From positions 1 to 25,180 of the forward strand of contig WFRT01000045.1 in NCBI GenBank assembly GCA_015486445.1: a DNA stretch of 25,180 bases, given 5' to 3'. Below, in pieces: positions 1 through 7,810 of this stretch. Position 1 is the first letter of the stretch; every line of letters starts with the position of its first letter. A program made the translations under genes and the position numbers. The stretch comes from Pseudomonadota bacterium (GTDB taxonomy: Bacteria > Desulfobacterota > Anaeroferrophillalia > Anaeroferrophillales > Tharpellaceae). The notes under the pieces are model-generated. The model saw only the letters and a program-made list of their open reading frames with translations. It searched no databases and was not told the DNA's origin.

Positions 1-30
1 AGCCGGCCGCGTAAAATTGCAAGATTTATG

Positions 31-123
31 GTAACTATTCAGCCGAACGGGGTCGGGCGCGGCTTTTCTTAAAACCACCCCCGCCCCCTCCCGAAGGGAG
101 ATAGAATTTAGCTGAAAAGTTAC
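31..123. mobile_element. MITE-like terminal-inverted-repeat element, copy A
   Basis: The ends are inverted repeats: GTAACTATTCAGC at 31-43 and GCTGAAAAGTTAC at 111-123, with one mismatch. The interior has a GGGGTCGGGCGCGGCTTTTCTT block and a C-rich block. The reverse complement matches copies at 12166-12250 and 16092-16324 along its length. A 7-base direct repeat ATTTATG flanks it (24-30 and 125-131), consistent with a target-site duplication, with one extra A next to the right end. It lies directly 3' of the ntrY stop codon. It has no coding capacity, so it would have to be moved by a transposase elsewhere. Repeat structure is seen; mobility is inferred. Confidence 0.75.
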
Positions 124-131
124 AATTTATG

Positions 132-2378
132 TCAGGATTGCATGATGATCGGCAGCTCAATGACAAAGCAGGTGCCCTTGAGATAGTTTTCCCGGACCCG
201 GATGAAGCCGCGGTGATCGTTGATGATGGTTTTGACGATCGTAAGCCCCAGCCCGGTGCCCCGCTTCTTGGTTGAAAAATAGGGTTCGAAGAGGCGGGCC
301 TGGGTGCGTTCATCGATGCCGGGACCGTTGTCGTTGAGCTCGATAATAACCATTTCCAGGCTTTTGTCAAGCCTGGTGGCGATCCAGATGCGTCCCTCTT
401 CGACCTTCTCGACCGCGGCCAGGGCGTTGTCGATGAGGTTGGTCATGACCCGTTTGATCTGTTCGTGGTCGAGGTAGAACTCCGGAATCCTGGTGTCGGG
501 CTCAAACGAGAAATCGATTTTGGGATGGCTCTGGCGGTAGAGAACCAGGGATTCCTCGATCAGGGCGTTGAGATCCTGTTTCGTGGGGCTGGCCTGGGGC
601 ATGCGGGCGAAGCTCGAGAATTCATTGACCAGCGATTTGAGTTCGTTGACCTGGCGGACGATGGTCGTGGTGCACTCCTTCAAAACCCGGTCGTCGTCGG
701 CGAGATGGCTGTATTTGCGGCGGATGCGCTGGGCCGAGAGGGCGATCGGGGTCAGCGGGTTCTTGATCTCATGGGCGATGCGCCGGGCAACCTCGCGCCA
801 GGCCACAGTTTTCTGGGCTTTGACCAGTTCGGTCATGTCGTTGACCAGGATCAGCATGCCGATGTAATTTTTATCGTCGCCGAAAAAGGGGCTGAAATGG
901 ATGGTTATGTAGCGGTTGTGGTCGGGCAGGGTCAACTCCATGCTGCCCTCCTTGCTCGGGTCGGCCTGGCTTTCCTTCAGGTACTGGCGGATTTTCTGGA
1001 TCAGTTCGGGGTGGAAGATATCACGGTAGTTGCCTCCCAGGGCGGTTTCCGCGGTCAGGGAAAAAATCTTTTCCGCGGCCCGGTTGATGGTTGTCACCCG
1101 ACCGCCGCGATCCAGGGCGATGACCCCGGTATTGATGTTTTCGAGGATGGTTTCGATATAGCGCCGGCGCTGTTCATGCTCCTGGCTGATGCGGCTCATC
1201 TCCTGGTGGGCGAGTTCGCTCTCGCGGCGGCTTTCGAGCAGCTTTTCGGTCATGCTGTTGAAGGAGTCGACGAGGATTCCGAGTTCGTCGCTGGCGACCA
1301 TGTCAATCGTGAAATCGAGGTTGCCGCCGGCGATTTCCCGGGTGGCCAGGGCCAGTTCATGAACCGGGGCGGTGATATCCTTGGCCAGGTAGAAGCCGAA
1401 CCAGATGGAAATGAAGGTGATCAGCGCGGTGATCAGGACGAAGGTCAGGATGTAGTTGCTTTTGATGTAAAGCTCGAGACTTTTGGCCTTCTTGTAGGCG
1501 GTGTATTTTTCCGAGATGCTCTGCATCTGCTGGGCCAGGGCCGGGGGGATCATTTTGACGGTAACCACCAGGGCAATGATCTTGTCGCCTTGCCAGACCG
1601 AGGAGACCGGGGCCCAGCCTTGGACCATGGCGGCTCCGTTGTCGAGGGGGACAACCCGGTTTTTGGGCGGGGGGCGGTTGCCGAGATCGATGCCGGCCAT
1701 GAATTCGGCGCGGCTCAAGTGCTTGCTGAGGCTCAGGGCGCATGGTTCGCGGCCGGGCTGGGGAATGACCGCCAGGGCATCGAGGGAGAACACCTGGCGT
1801 TTCTCCTCCAGCAGGTTTTTAACCAGCTCCCTTTTTTCCCCGATCAGCAGCCCTTTGCGGGTGATTTCCGCGGCGGTGGCCGCGGCGAAGGCCTGGTTCT
1901 GCTGGCGCAGGTTGTCGTAGTATTGCTGGGCGACCACCAGCGAGGCGTCGAGCGAGGCTTCGAAATTGGTCGAGAACCAGTTGTCGAGGCTGAAGCGGAT
2001 AAACCCGGTGGCGGCTACGAAAAGGAGTATTGTCGGAAACAGGGAAAGCGAAACGAAAGCCACTACCAGCTTGGTCCGCAGCCTGAAGCCGACGATTTTG
2101 CGTCTTCTTTCGAGCAGCAGTTTGAGCAGGTTGCGCAGGATCAGGAAGATCAGCAGGAGCAGCAGGATGATGTTGATGTTGATCAGGGCGAAAACGATGA
2201 TGTTGCCCATGATCGGCAGGTCGGTCGGCAGGTTGGGGAGGTTGACCTCGATGTAAAATAGGACCGCGATGATAACCGTCAGCACTGTGATGATGACAGC
2301 TTCGCGCCGTCGCCGTTTCCGGTCTTTGTCGGCGTGGTGCTTGATTTCCTGGCTGGTCTGGGGGGATGAGGTTGGCAA
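132..2378 (-). CDS. ntrY: NtrY-type sensor histidine kinase
   Basis: Membrane sensor kinase of the NtrY family, expected to phosphorylate an NtrX-type sigma-54 activator. Of 748 residues: N-terminal hydrophobic segments near 27-46, 60-82 and 106-126; an extracytoplasmic region to about 308; a further membrane segment near 309-331; HAMP about 332-384; PAS about 405-515 (ILENINTGVIALD); phosphoacceptor His536 in AHEIKNPLTP; N-box around Asn651; G1 box DNGPG near 683; G2 box GTGLGL near 707. The start is a TTG four bases after the DUF4390 stop codon. No nearer ATG or GTG would keep the first membrane helix, so translational coupling is likely. The partner regulator is not in the window and would be expected beyond position 1. 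The family call is strong; the stimulus is unknown. Confidence 0.9.
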   Translation of the reverse strand: MPTSSPQTSQEIKHHADKDRKRRRREAVIITVLTVIIAVLFYIEVNLPNLPTDLPIMGNIIVFALININIILLLLLIFLILRNLLKLLLERRRKIVGFRLRTKLVVAFVSLSLFPTILLFVAATGFIRFSLDNWFSTNFEASLDASLVVAQQYYDNLRQQNQAFAAATAAEITRKGLLIGEKRELVKNLLEEKRQVFSLDALAVIPQPGREPCALSLSKHLSRAEFMAGIDLGNRPPPKNRVVPLDNGAAMVQGWAPVSSVWQGDKIIALVVTVKMIPPALAQQMQSISEKYTAYKKAKSLELYIKSNYILTFVLITALITFISIWFGFYLAKDITAPVHELALATREIAGGNLDFTIDMVASDELGILVDSFNSMTEKLLESRRESELAHQEMSRISQEHEQRRRYIETILENINTGVIALDRGGRVTTINRAAEKIFSLTAETALGGNYRDIFHPELIQKIRQYLKESQADPSKEGSMELTLPDHNRYITIHFSPFFGDDKNYIGMLILVNDMTELVKAQKTVAWREVARRIAHEIKNPLTPIALSAQRIRRKYSHLADDDRVLKECTTTIVRQVNELKSLVNEFSSFARMPQASPTKQDLNALIEESLVLYRQSHPKIDFSFEPDTRIPEFYLDHEQIKRVMTNLIDNALAAVEKVEEGRIWIATRLDKSLEMVIIELNDNGPGIDERTQARLFEPYFSTKKRGTGLGLTIVKTIINDHRGFIRVRENYLKGTCFVIELPIIMQS

Positions 2379-2382
2379 GAGA

Positions 2383-3033
2383 TTATCTCTGGATGGTTTC
2401 CTGGATCAGGCGATCCGGGATGTCTATGGTGTAGCGGTTGCTTTTGCGGTCCCAGGCGGAAAGAAAGAAGAACAGGTATTCGAGGTGGAAGGGGAGGCGG
2501 ACCTTTCTGATTTCGGCCTGGGTTCCAACCTGGTAGGTGCGGCCGGGCTCGATCTCGTTGCGGGAAAGCAGGTGGATATTTTTGAAGACCGAGGCCAGCC
2601 TGACTGCCTCCTTGTATGATGTGATCTGCCGGGGAGGGGCGGCTGGTGCCAGGGTTACCGTGAAGACCTTTTTGAGGTTGTCGTATTGGATGGTGTGGAC
2701 GTAGGTGGTGTTCTTTAATTCCCGGTTGAATTTAACCAGATAAAGGTTAAATCTGTTCACATTTACCTTGACCGTGAGCCCGATTTTTTGTGAGACACCG
2801 TTTAATAACAGCGATTTTTGTTCGTGATCAAAGGGGTTGGCAACCCTGAGTGAAAGGGTTATCTTTCCTTCCTCCGAGCGCATGATGAAATCTTCGAGAT
2901 AGGGGGGGTGGTCAGCCGCAAACTCTATTTGTTTTCCGCCGGCGGCATATAATTTGCTCTTTGCAGAAAACACTGGCCAGGCAGCCACGATGCTGATCAT
3001 GAGAATGGCGGCGAGCTTTCTGGAAAAGGTCAT
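2383..3033 (-). CDS. DUF4390 domain-containing exported protein
   Basis: A 216-residue protein starting at the ATG at 3033, which gives a clean signal peptide (MTFSRKLAAILMISIVAAWP, cleaved near residue 22-30). An upstream TTG at 3105 would add a charged, proline-rich extension and is less likely. The rest is beta-rich, with a DRLIQETIQ C-terminus, and fits the DUF4390 family, which in Deltaproteobacteria often precedes the ntrY kinase gene. The kinase gene begins four bases after this stop, so the two are almost certainly co-transcribed. The biochemical role is unknown. A periplasmic input to the kinase is an inference from synteny only. No strong Shine-Dalgarno is visible before 3033. Confidence 0.75.
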   Translation of the reverse strand: MTFSRKLAAILMISIVAAWPVFSAKSKLYAAGGKQIEFAADHPPYLEDFIMRSEEGKITLSLRVANPFDHEQKSLLLNGVSQKIGLTVKVNVNRFNLYLVKFNRELKNTTYVHTIQYDNLKKVFTVTLAPAAPPRQITSYKEAVRLASVFKNIHLLSRNEIEPGRTYQVGTQAEIRKVRLPFHLEYLFFFLSAWDRKSNRYTIDIPDRLIQETIQR

Positions 3034-3555
3034 GGATGGATCGCGGTCCCGGCTGTCTGCTGGATCTGGTGGGGAAGGATATGCCCTCCGGCCTCTGCCG
3101 GACAAGGTTTCTGCGGTTTGGAATGCCGTCCATAATACCTCTTGGATATCCTAAAATCAAGAGAAATAGTAAGTTGTTGCGGGTCTCTATGAAGGCCCTG
3201 AGACGGCTGGTACAGGATGGAATGTTTTTCGCATCCTGCCGGTATTGGCAGGGGGAAATAAAAAAACTGATTTTTAAAAAATCGGTTAACAACTTGACAC
3301 GATGCCGTCTTATGGCTTAGAACTGTTGTTCAGGTACAGGTTCCTGTAGAATTACGTTTTGCCTTGGCGGCAGTGTGGTTTGCAGGGAAATAATGTTGGT
3401 TTATTGCGCCGGTACGCTGCGATGGTTGTGATTATGCCATATTGTGTGGCATGTAAATCGTAAGCCCGGTGCAGTCGGGGCGTCTGCCGCCGGTGACGGC
3501 GGCTGTACCGCAACGGCTAACTAATGGTTTCAAGAAAGGGAAAAGGGGAAAAGTT
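3034..3555 (+). promoter_or_regulatory. Intergenic promoter and leader region of the TRAP operon
   Basis: About 520 bases without a convincing gene, between the DUF4390 start and dctP. A TTGACA at 3294-3299 follows an AT-rich imperfect palindrome (3265-3287) and has a weak -10 candidate TTAGAA at 3317-3322, 17 bases away. Further down are three inverted repeats: ATGCCA/TGGCAT at 3434-3439 and 3447-3452, GCCC/GGGC at 3464-3467 and 3478-3481, and GCCGCCG-GTGA-CGGCGGC at 3486-3503, a 7-bp stem closed by a GNRA-type tetraloop. They may be operators or a structured 5' leader. I could not match the region to a known riboswitch class. Confidence 0.4.
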
Positions 3556-4614
3556 ATGAAGAGAAGATGTACACAGATTCTGGTAACGGTACTGGTAGTC
3601 CTGATGGCCTGCTCGGCTTCGGTCTGGGCCAAGAAGAACCCGCTGGCCAAGTGGAAATCCAAAGTCGACATGTCCAAGGCTAAATATGTCATGAAGGTTT
3701 CCAATATTTCCCACCCGGTTATCGAAGGGGTTGCCGCCGGCTATAGGGTGCGGGACGCTCTCTGGAAAAAAAGTAACGGTCAGATTGCCTTGAAATACTA
3801 TCCCCTGCATCAGCTGGGTGGTGAAGTCGAGGTTCTCAACATGCTCAAAACCAACACCGTGCAGGGCATGCTCTGCTCCTCGGTGGCGGTTACCAACCTG
3901 GCCCCGCGGATGGGCCTCATCAACCTGCCTTTCCTGATCAACTCTTTTGACAAGCTCGACAAGTTTGTTGCCAGTAAATACTTCCAGCACTTTCTGGACG
4001 GGATGCGCCACCAGGGTGTCATGGGTGTCGACATCACCGGTTACGGCAACTACGGCTGGGCGACCGTCGACCCGGTCCGGACCCTGGCCGACGCCAAGAA
4101 GATCAAGTTCCGGATCGCCGAAGCCGCGGTTCAGGAGTCCCTCTACAAAGCGTGGGGCCTGACCGCTGTCGTCATGCCCTGGCCGGATGTTCCGATTTCC
4201 CTGAAGCAGCGGGTCATCACCGGTCTCGACCATACTCCGATGGTCTGCAACATTACCAAGAAGTTTGAAGTCTGCAAATATTTCACCCAGATCAATTATG
4301 CCCAGGGCCTCTTCATCTTCCTGGTCAACGAGAAATTCTACAACTCCCTGCCGAAAGACCTGCAGAAGATTCTCATCAGCGTCATTCATGAAGAGTGCGC
4401 CAAGACCCGCGTCCTGACCCGTAAGCAGGAAACTGACCAGATCGCCAAGGCCAAGGCCAACGGGATCAAGTTTTTCAAGCTTTCCGACAAGGAGATGGAA
4501 AAATTGCGTGTCGAAGGTGATGTCGTCCACAAGGAGTGGGCTCCCAAGATTGGCGCCGACTACCTGAAGCAGGTCCAGGATTTCATGGGCTACAAGAGAG
4601 TGCTTAAATACTAG
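3556..4614 (+). CDS. dctP: TRAP transporter substrate-binding protein (DctP family)
   Basis: Periplasmic receptor that captures a carboxylate-type ligand and delivers it to the DctQM permease. The start at 3556 follows AGGGGAAAAGTT and opens with a signal peptide (MKRRCTQILVTVLVVLMAC), probably cleaved after SVWA near residue 25. A Cys at 19 makes a lipoprotein conceivable, but the lipobox is imperfect. An in-frame start 29 codons upstream would bury the signal peptide. DctP hallmarks follow: ISHPVIEGVAAGYRVRD near the start, YPLHQLGGEVEVLNMLKTNTV, and the segment KIKFRIAEAAVQESLYKAWG carrying the usual ligand-binding Arg. The length of 352 residues is typical. Permease genes follow, but a terminator separates them. 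The substrate cannot be told from sequence alone. Confidence 0.9.
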   Translation: MKRRCTQILVTVLVVLMACSASVWAKKNPLAKWKSKVDMSKAKYVMKVSNISHPVIEGVAAGYRVRDALWKKSNGQIALKYYPLHQLGGEVEVLNMLKTNTVQGMLCSSVAVTNLAPRMGLINLPFLINSFDKLDKFVASKYFQHFLDGMRHQGVMGVDITGYGNYGWATVDPVRTLADAKKIKFRIAEAAVQESLYKAWGLTAVVMPWPDVPISLKQRVITGLDHTPMVCNITKKFEVCKYFTQINYAQGLFIFLVNEKFYNSLPKDLQKILISVIHEECAKTRVLTRKQETDQIAKAKANGIKFFKLSDKEMEKLRVEGDVVHKEWAPKIGADYLKQVQDFMGYKRVLKY

Positions 4615-4634
4615 GCGCCAGATTTGATTTCGGT

Positions 4635-4670
4635 GGAGCCGGAAGCTTAAGCTTCCGGCTCCTTTTCTTT
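4635..4670 (+). terminator. Rho-independent terminator between dctP and dctQ
   Basis: GGAGCCGGAAGC at 4635-4646 pairs perfectly with GCTTCCGGCTCC at 4651-4662 around a TTAA loop, followed by TTTTCTTT. It lies 20 bases after the dctP stop codon and 88 bases before dctQ, in the operon's direction. Partial read-through would give more binding protein than permease, a common arrangement for binding-protein transporters. Confidence 0.85.
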
Positions 4671-4758
4671 GCGTCCTGATTTGTAACAGCGGTTACCTGC
4701 AGCCGGCCAGCCGGACGGGATGTGGAGGCCGTTGCCAATTGCTGATTGAAGGGTTGTT

Positions 4759-5259
4759 ATGCTGGTAAAAACTTTCAGGTTAATTGACAAGGTCTTTACC
4801 TTTTTCGAGGACTGGACTCTGTTTATCGCGGTAATGGTGGGGCTCGTCTCGCTGTTTATTAATGTCTGTCTGCGTTATACGATCCACTACTCTCTCGCCT
4901 GGTCGGAAGAACTGATCCGTGAAATCATTATCTATACTACTTTCATAGGTTGTTCCGCGGCGATCAAGAACCGGTCGATGATCAGGATTGACGCCCTGCC
5001 CCAGATCGTGCCCTTTTTGAAAAAGCCGCTTGATATTTTCAGTCACCTCTGCACCTTGGGGTTCAGTGGCCTGATGTTTACCCTGGGCTGGGAGATGGCC
5101 AAACTTCAGGTCGAGACCCAGCAGCATACCATTATCCTGGGGATTCCCCTGGTTTACCTGTACGCTATCCTGCCGTTGATGTCGGCAATGATGGGGATTC
5201 GGACGATTATTGCCATGTGGGAAGATTTTACCGGAAGGAAGGTGACTGATAATGAATAG
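4759..5259 (+). CDS. dctQ: TRAP transporter small permease subunit (DctQ family)
   Basis: A 166-residue four-helix membrane protein, the small subunit of a TRAP transporter. Helices lie near residues 18-38, 48-68, 92-112 and 128-148. The family motif AWSEELIREIIIYTTFIG is present around residues 50-67, as is the C-terminal GIPLVYLYAILPLM segment. The ATG at 4759 follows GAAGGGTTGTT, a modest ribosome site. The gene lies downstream of the terminator after dctP, and its last 8 bases overlap the dctM start, so translation of the two membrane subunits is coupled. The family is clear; the transported substrate is not. Confidence 0.9.
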   Translation: MLVKTFRLIDKVFTFFEDWTLFIAVMVGLVSLFINVCLRYTIHYSLAWSEELIREIIIYTTFIGCSAAIKNRSMIRIDALPQIVPFLKKPLDIFSHLCTLGFSGLMFTLGWEMAKLQVETQQHTIILGIPLVYLYAILPLMSAMMGIRTIIAMWEDFTGRKVTDNE

Positions 5260-6547
5260 CACATACATAATTATCGCCGCCTGCCTGCTCGGTTGCCTCG
5301 GGGCCACGGTCCCGGTTTTCATGTCACTCTTTTTTACCGGCATTCTCGGCTTTGTCTATTTTACCGACATGCCGATCATGATGCTGGCCCAGACAATGTT
5401 TCGCAGCATGGATAACTTCGCCCTGGTTGTCGTGCTCTTCTTCATCCTTTGCGGCAACATTATGACGGCCGGCAGTATCGTCGACAAGCTGATCAAGGTG
5501 GCCAACGCCGTGGTCGGCTTTTTCCCCGGCGGCCTGGCCATGGCCGGGGTCCTGGCCTGCGGCATGTTCGGGGCGATTTCGGGCTCAACCGTGGCCACCG
5601 TGGTCGCGATTGGCGGATTTATGATACCCGCCCTGATGGACAACCAGTACGACGAATCATTCAGTGTCGGAATCATGACCACGGCCCCGATCCTGGGGAT
5701 CATCATTCCTCCCAGCATCTCGATGATTCTCTACTCGATGGTCAGCAACGACTCCCTGGCCGCGCTTTTCATGACCGGTTTCGTGCCCGGTTTCCTGATT
5801 ATCGTGGCGATGTCGCTCTACTCATATTTCTACTGTCGTAAACGCGATTTCAAACGCTCCCCGCCGCCCACCTTCAAGGAACTGGTCGCGGTCCTGAAAG
5901 AGGGCTTCTGGGCCCTGATGCTGCCGGTGGTAATCTTCGGTGGTATCTTTTCAGGGGTATTCACCGCCAACGAGGCGGCGGTTGTCGCCTGCGTCTATGC
6001 CTTCGTCGTCGAGCTTTTCATCCACAAGGACATGAAGTTCGCCAAGGTCAAGCAGGTTGTGGTCTCCTCGGCCGTGACCTCGGCGACCCTGCTGATTATC
6101 GTTGCCGGGGCCACCGCTTTCGGCCGCTACCTGACCCTTGAACAGATTCCGGCCATGATTACAGAGGCGGTGGTCAGCAAGGTTCACACGGCCTGGGCCT
6201 TTTTGCTGATTGTCAACGTCATGCTGCTGATCGTCGGGATGTTCATGGACATCATCTCGGCCACCCTGATCCTGGCCCCGATCCTGTTGCCGATGCTGCC
6301 CGAATACGGGATCAGCTCGCTCCATTTCGGTCTTCTCATGACGGTCAACCTGGGGATCGGTTACTGTACCCCGCCGCTCGGGGTCAGTCTTTATATTACC
6401 GGGGCCCTGGTCAATCGGGGGTTGATATATGTCGCCAAGGCGGTTCTCCCGTTCCTGTTGATCCAGATCGGGATTTTGCTGCTGTTGACCTACTGGCCTG
6501 ATCTTGTGCTTTTTCTGCCGAAAATGTTCTACGGAATTACCGGCTGA
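5252..6547 (+). CDS. dctM: TRAP transporter large permease subunit (DctM family)
   Basis: A 431-residue polytopic membrane protein that forms the ion-coupled translocation channel of the TRAP system. It is hydrophobic throughout, with about a dozen helices. Recognisable DctM segments include FFILCGNIMTAGSIVDKLI, GCGMFGAISGSTVATVVAIG-like Gly/Ser-rich stretches near residues 105-125, IIPPSISMILYS around 150-161, and GIGYCTPPLGVSLYITGAL near the C-terminus. The ATG at 5252 overlaps the dctQ stop in ATGAATAG, with GGAAGGAAGG upstream. The usual length and order (P-Q-M) support a complete transporter. A stress-protein gene follows after 17 bases. Confidence 0.92.
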   Translation: MNSTYIIIAACLLGCLGATVPVFMSLFFTGILGFVYFTDMPIMMLAQTMFRSMDNFALVVVLFFILCGNIMTAGSIVDKLIKVANAVVGFFPGGLAMAGVLACGMFGAISGSTVATVVAIGGFMIPALMDNQYDESFSVGIMTTAPILGIIIPPSISMILYSMVSNDSLAALFMTGFVPGFLIIVAMSLYSYFYCRKRDFKRSPPPTFKELVAVLKEGFWALMLPVVIFGGIFSGVFTANEAAVVACVYAFVVELFIHKDMKFAKVKQVVVSSAVTSATLLIIVAGATAFGRYLTLEQIPAMITEAVVSKVHTAWAFLLIVNVMLLIVGMFMDIISATLILAPILLPMLPEYGISSLHFGLLMTVNLGIGYCTPPLGVSLYITGALVNRGLIYVAKAVLPFLLIQIGILLLLTYWPDLVLFLPKMFYGITG

Positions 6548-6564
6548 TTGAAAAGGAGTAGTCT

Positions 6565-6993
6565 ATGTCCATAAGTGTCCTGTTGCCGGTTGATGACACG
6601 CTTGCCGCCCACCGGGCGATTAAATACATCATCCGGATGAAGGAAAGGTTGCCGATGTCGGTGACCCTGTTGACGGTTATCCCCCTGGAGCAGTTGGAAT
6701 ATCACGGTTTCCAGCCGTCCCAGATTGAATTGATCAAGGAGCGTTCGCGCTTGGTGTCCGAGAAAATGCTGCAGCGTTACAGGGATGAACTGGAAAAGGT
6801 CGGCATCCTGGTTGACAGCCGGATTGAAGAAGGGCGCCCGGCTGAAACCATCTGCCGGGTGGCGGCCCAGGAAGGTATCGACATGGTGGTGATTTCGCCG
6901 AATAGTTCAGGAACGCTCACCAACCTGATGTTCGGATCGGTCGCCAACAAGGTGGTGCATGAATGTCACCTGCCGGTTCTCCTGGTTCGCTGA
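6565..6993 (+). CDS. Universal stress protein (UspA family) in the TRAP operon
   Basis: A 142-residue single-domain Usp protein. The ATG at 6565 follows AAAAGGAG at good spacing and lies 17 bases after dctM, so it belongs to the same operon. The N-terminus ISVLLPVDDTLAAHRAIKYI and the C-terminus FGSVANKVVHECHLPVLLVR are typical. The nucleotide-binding loop, normally G-x2-G-x9-G-S/T, here reads SPNSSGTLTNLMFGS: the first two glycines are Ser, while the last Gly-Ser is kept. ATP binding may therefore be weakened or lost. Usp proteins beside TRAP genes are known, for example TeaD, which modulates the ectoine transporter TeaABC in Halomonas. A similar regulatory role here is inference. Confidence 0.88.
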   Translation: MSISVLLPVDDTLAAHRAIKYIIRMKERLPMSVTLLTVIPLEQLEYHGFQPSQIELIKERSRLVSEKMLQRYRDELEKVGILVDSRIEEGRPAETICRVAAQEGIDMVVISPNSSGTLTNLMFGSVANKVVHECHLPVLLVR

Positions 6994-6999
6994 ATTAGC

Positions 7000-7028
7000 T
7001 TGACAAAGCGGTCGCGTTTTTGATAGAT
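7000..7028 (+). promoter_or_regulatory. Candidate sigma-70 promoter of tRNA-Lys
   Basis: A consensus -35 TTGACA at 7000-7005 is followed after 16 bases by GATAGA (7022-7027), which matches three of six -10 positions. The tRNA begins at 7055, about 27 bases downstream. The -35 is good and the -10 weak. It sits just after the stop of the stress-protein gene, so the tRNA need not depend on read-through. Confidence 0.5.
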
Positions 7029-7054
7029 GCGCCCTTCCGAAACCTGTTGTTTGC

Positions 7055-7130
7055 GGGCCGTTAGCTCAGTTGGTAGAGCATCTGACTTTTAATCAGAGGG
7101 TCGCAGGTTCGATCCCTGCACGGCTCACCA
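7055..7130 (+). tRNA. tRNA-Lys (anticodon TTT)
   Basis: A complete 76-base cloverleaf with encoded CCA. The acceptor arms GGGCCGT and ACGGCTC pair at all seven positions, with one G-T. The D arm is GCTCAGTTGGTAGAGC, the anticodon arm CTGAC-TTTTAAT-CAG has TTT as anticodon, and the T arm is GCAGG-TTCGATC-CCTGC. A terminator follows within 10 bases, so it is a single-tRNA transcription unit. Confidence 0.97.
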
Positions 7131-7138
7131 GTAAAATC

Positions 7139-7173
7139 AACCCCTTGGCGTTAATTCGCTAAGGGGTTTTTTG
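7139..7173 (+). terminator. Rho-independent terminator after tRNA-Lys
   Basis: AACCCCTT (7139-7146) pairs with AAGGGGTT (7161-7168). An inner GCG/CGC pair closes a TTAATT loop, and a run of T follows to 7172. It begins 9 bases after the tRNA CCA. Confidence 0.9.
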
Positions 7174-7255
7174 TTTCTGTGGCCTGTTTAGCGGGTCGGG
7201 GTTTACGACTATGTTCATGGCGGCCCGCCCCAGCTTTTCCTCGGTGGATTTCATC

Positions 7256-7810
7256 TCAAGACCCCAGCAAATCCAGCATTGCCTGTTTCGGCCAGATGCA
7301 GTCGCGGCGGCTTTTGATCCTGCAGGGGCGCTCGGCGAGCCAGGCACCGGTTTTGTAGGGGGAGAGGTCGATTACCGAGATATTGTCGTAGTCGAGCATG
7401 AAGCCCAAATCCTGTCCCATCTGGTTGAGGGTGCCCATGATGGATCGATCCGTACCTTTATCGCTGTTGCAGACCAGCGGTGCCAGCAGCATTTCGGCAG
7501 CTTTCATCTGGTGATCTTCGGCACCAGCTTTGAGCAGGGTATTCATGAAACCATCTTGAAAGAACCAGTCCAACTCGGCGAAGTCGTTCTTTTTCAGTGC
7601 CGGGATGAAAACCGGGAAGCGGGTGACATCGTGGACGAACAGTACACACTGGCGGCGCTGCAGCAGAAGCAGGTTGGCGTGCCAACCGCTCAGCGGGTTG
7701 GCAGCGGGATCGCGCACGATCGAGAGGTATGGGTTGCGGCTGTGCAGGCGGCCATCATCCAATAGCGGCAGTTTGGCCAGCAATTTTTTTGTGCAACGCA
7801 AGCTGATCAT
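7256..7810 (-). CDS. DUF6933 family protein
   Basis: A 184-residue protein resembling the DUF6933 family, recognised from its N-terminal ISLRCTKKLLAKL, the segment GWHANLLLLQRRQCVLFVHD (about residues 42-61), FPVFIPALKKNDFAELDWFF, and CNSDKGTDRSIMGTLNQMG. The function of the family is unknown. The ATG at 7810 has no clear Shine-Dalgarno before it. The gene stands alone, convergent with the tRNA-Lys unit, in a stretch that is AT-richer than the rest of the window. That suggests an accessory, possibly transferred gene. I am fairly sure of the family from memory but cannot check the match. Confidence 0.7.
   Translation of the reverse strand: MISLRCTKKLLAKLPLLDDGRLHSRNPYLSIVRDPAANPLSGWHANLLLLQRRQCVLFVHDVTRFPVFIPALKKNDFAELDWFFQDGFMNTLLKAGAEDHQMKAAEMLLAPLVCNSDKGTDRSIMGTLNQMGQDLGFMLDYDNISVIDLSPYKTGAWLAERPCRIKSRRDCIWPKQAMLDLLGS

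Noticed and set aside
465..2261. Long open frame on the plus strand opposite ntrY
   Set aside because: It lies wholly antisense to a kinase with every expected motif; its protein is low-complexity Gly/Asp/Val/Gln-rich and matches no family. Codon bias in GC-rich DNA produces such frames.
3461..3540. Known riboswitch upstream of dctP
   Set aside because: Hairpins are present, but the conserved core sequences of the classes I could recall are missing, so no class was assigned.
3469..3555. Upstream extension of dctP to an earlier start
   Set aside because: It would put 29 unrelated residues before an obvious signal peptide; the ATG at 3556 has a good ribosome site.
7106..7130. tRNA-Lys 3' end as an integration (att) site
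   Set aside because: I found no second copy of the tRNA 3' sequence and no integrase gene in the window.
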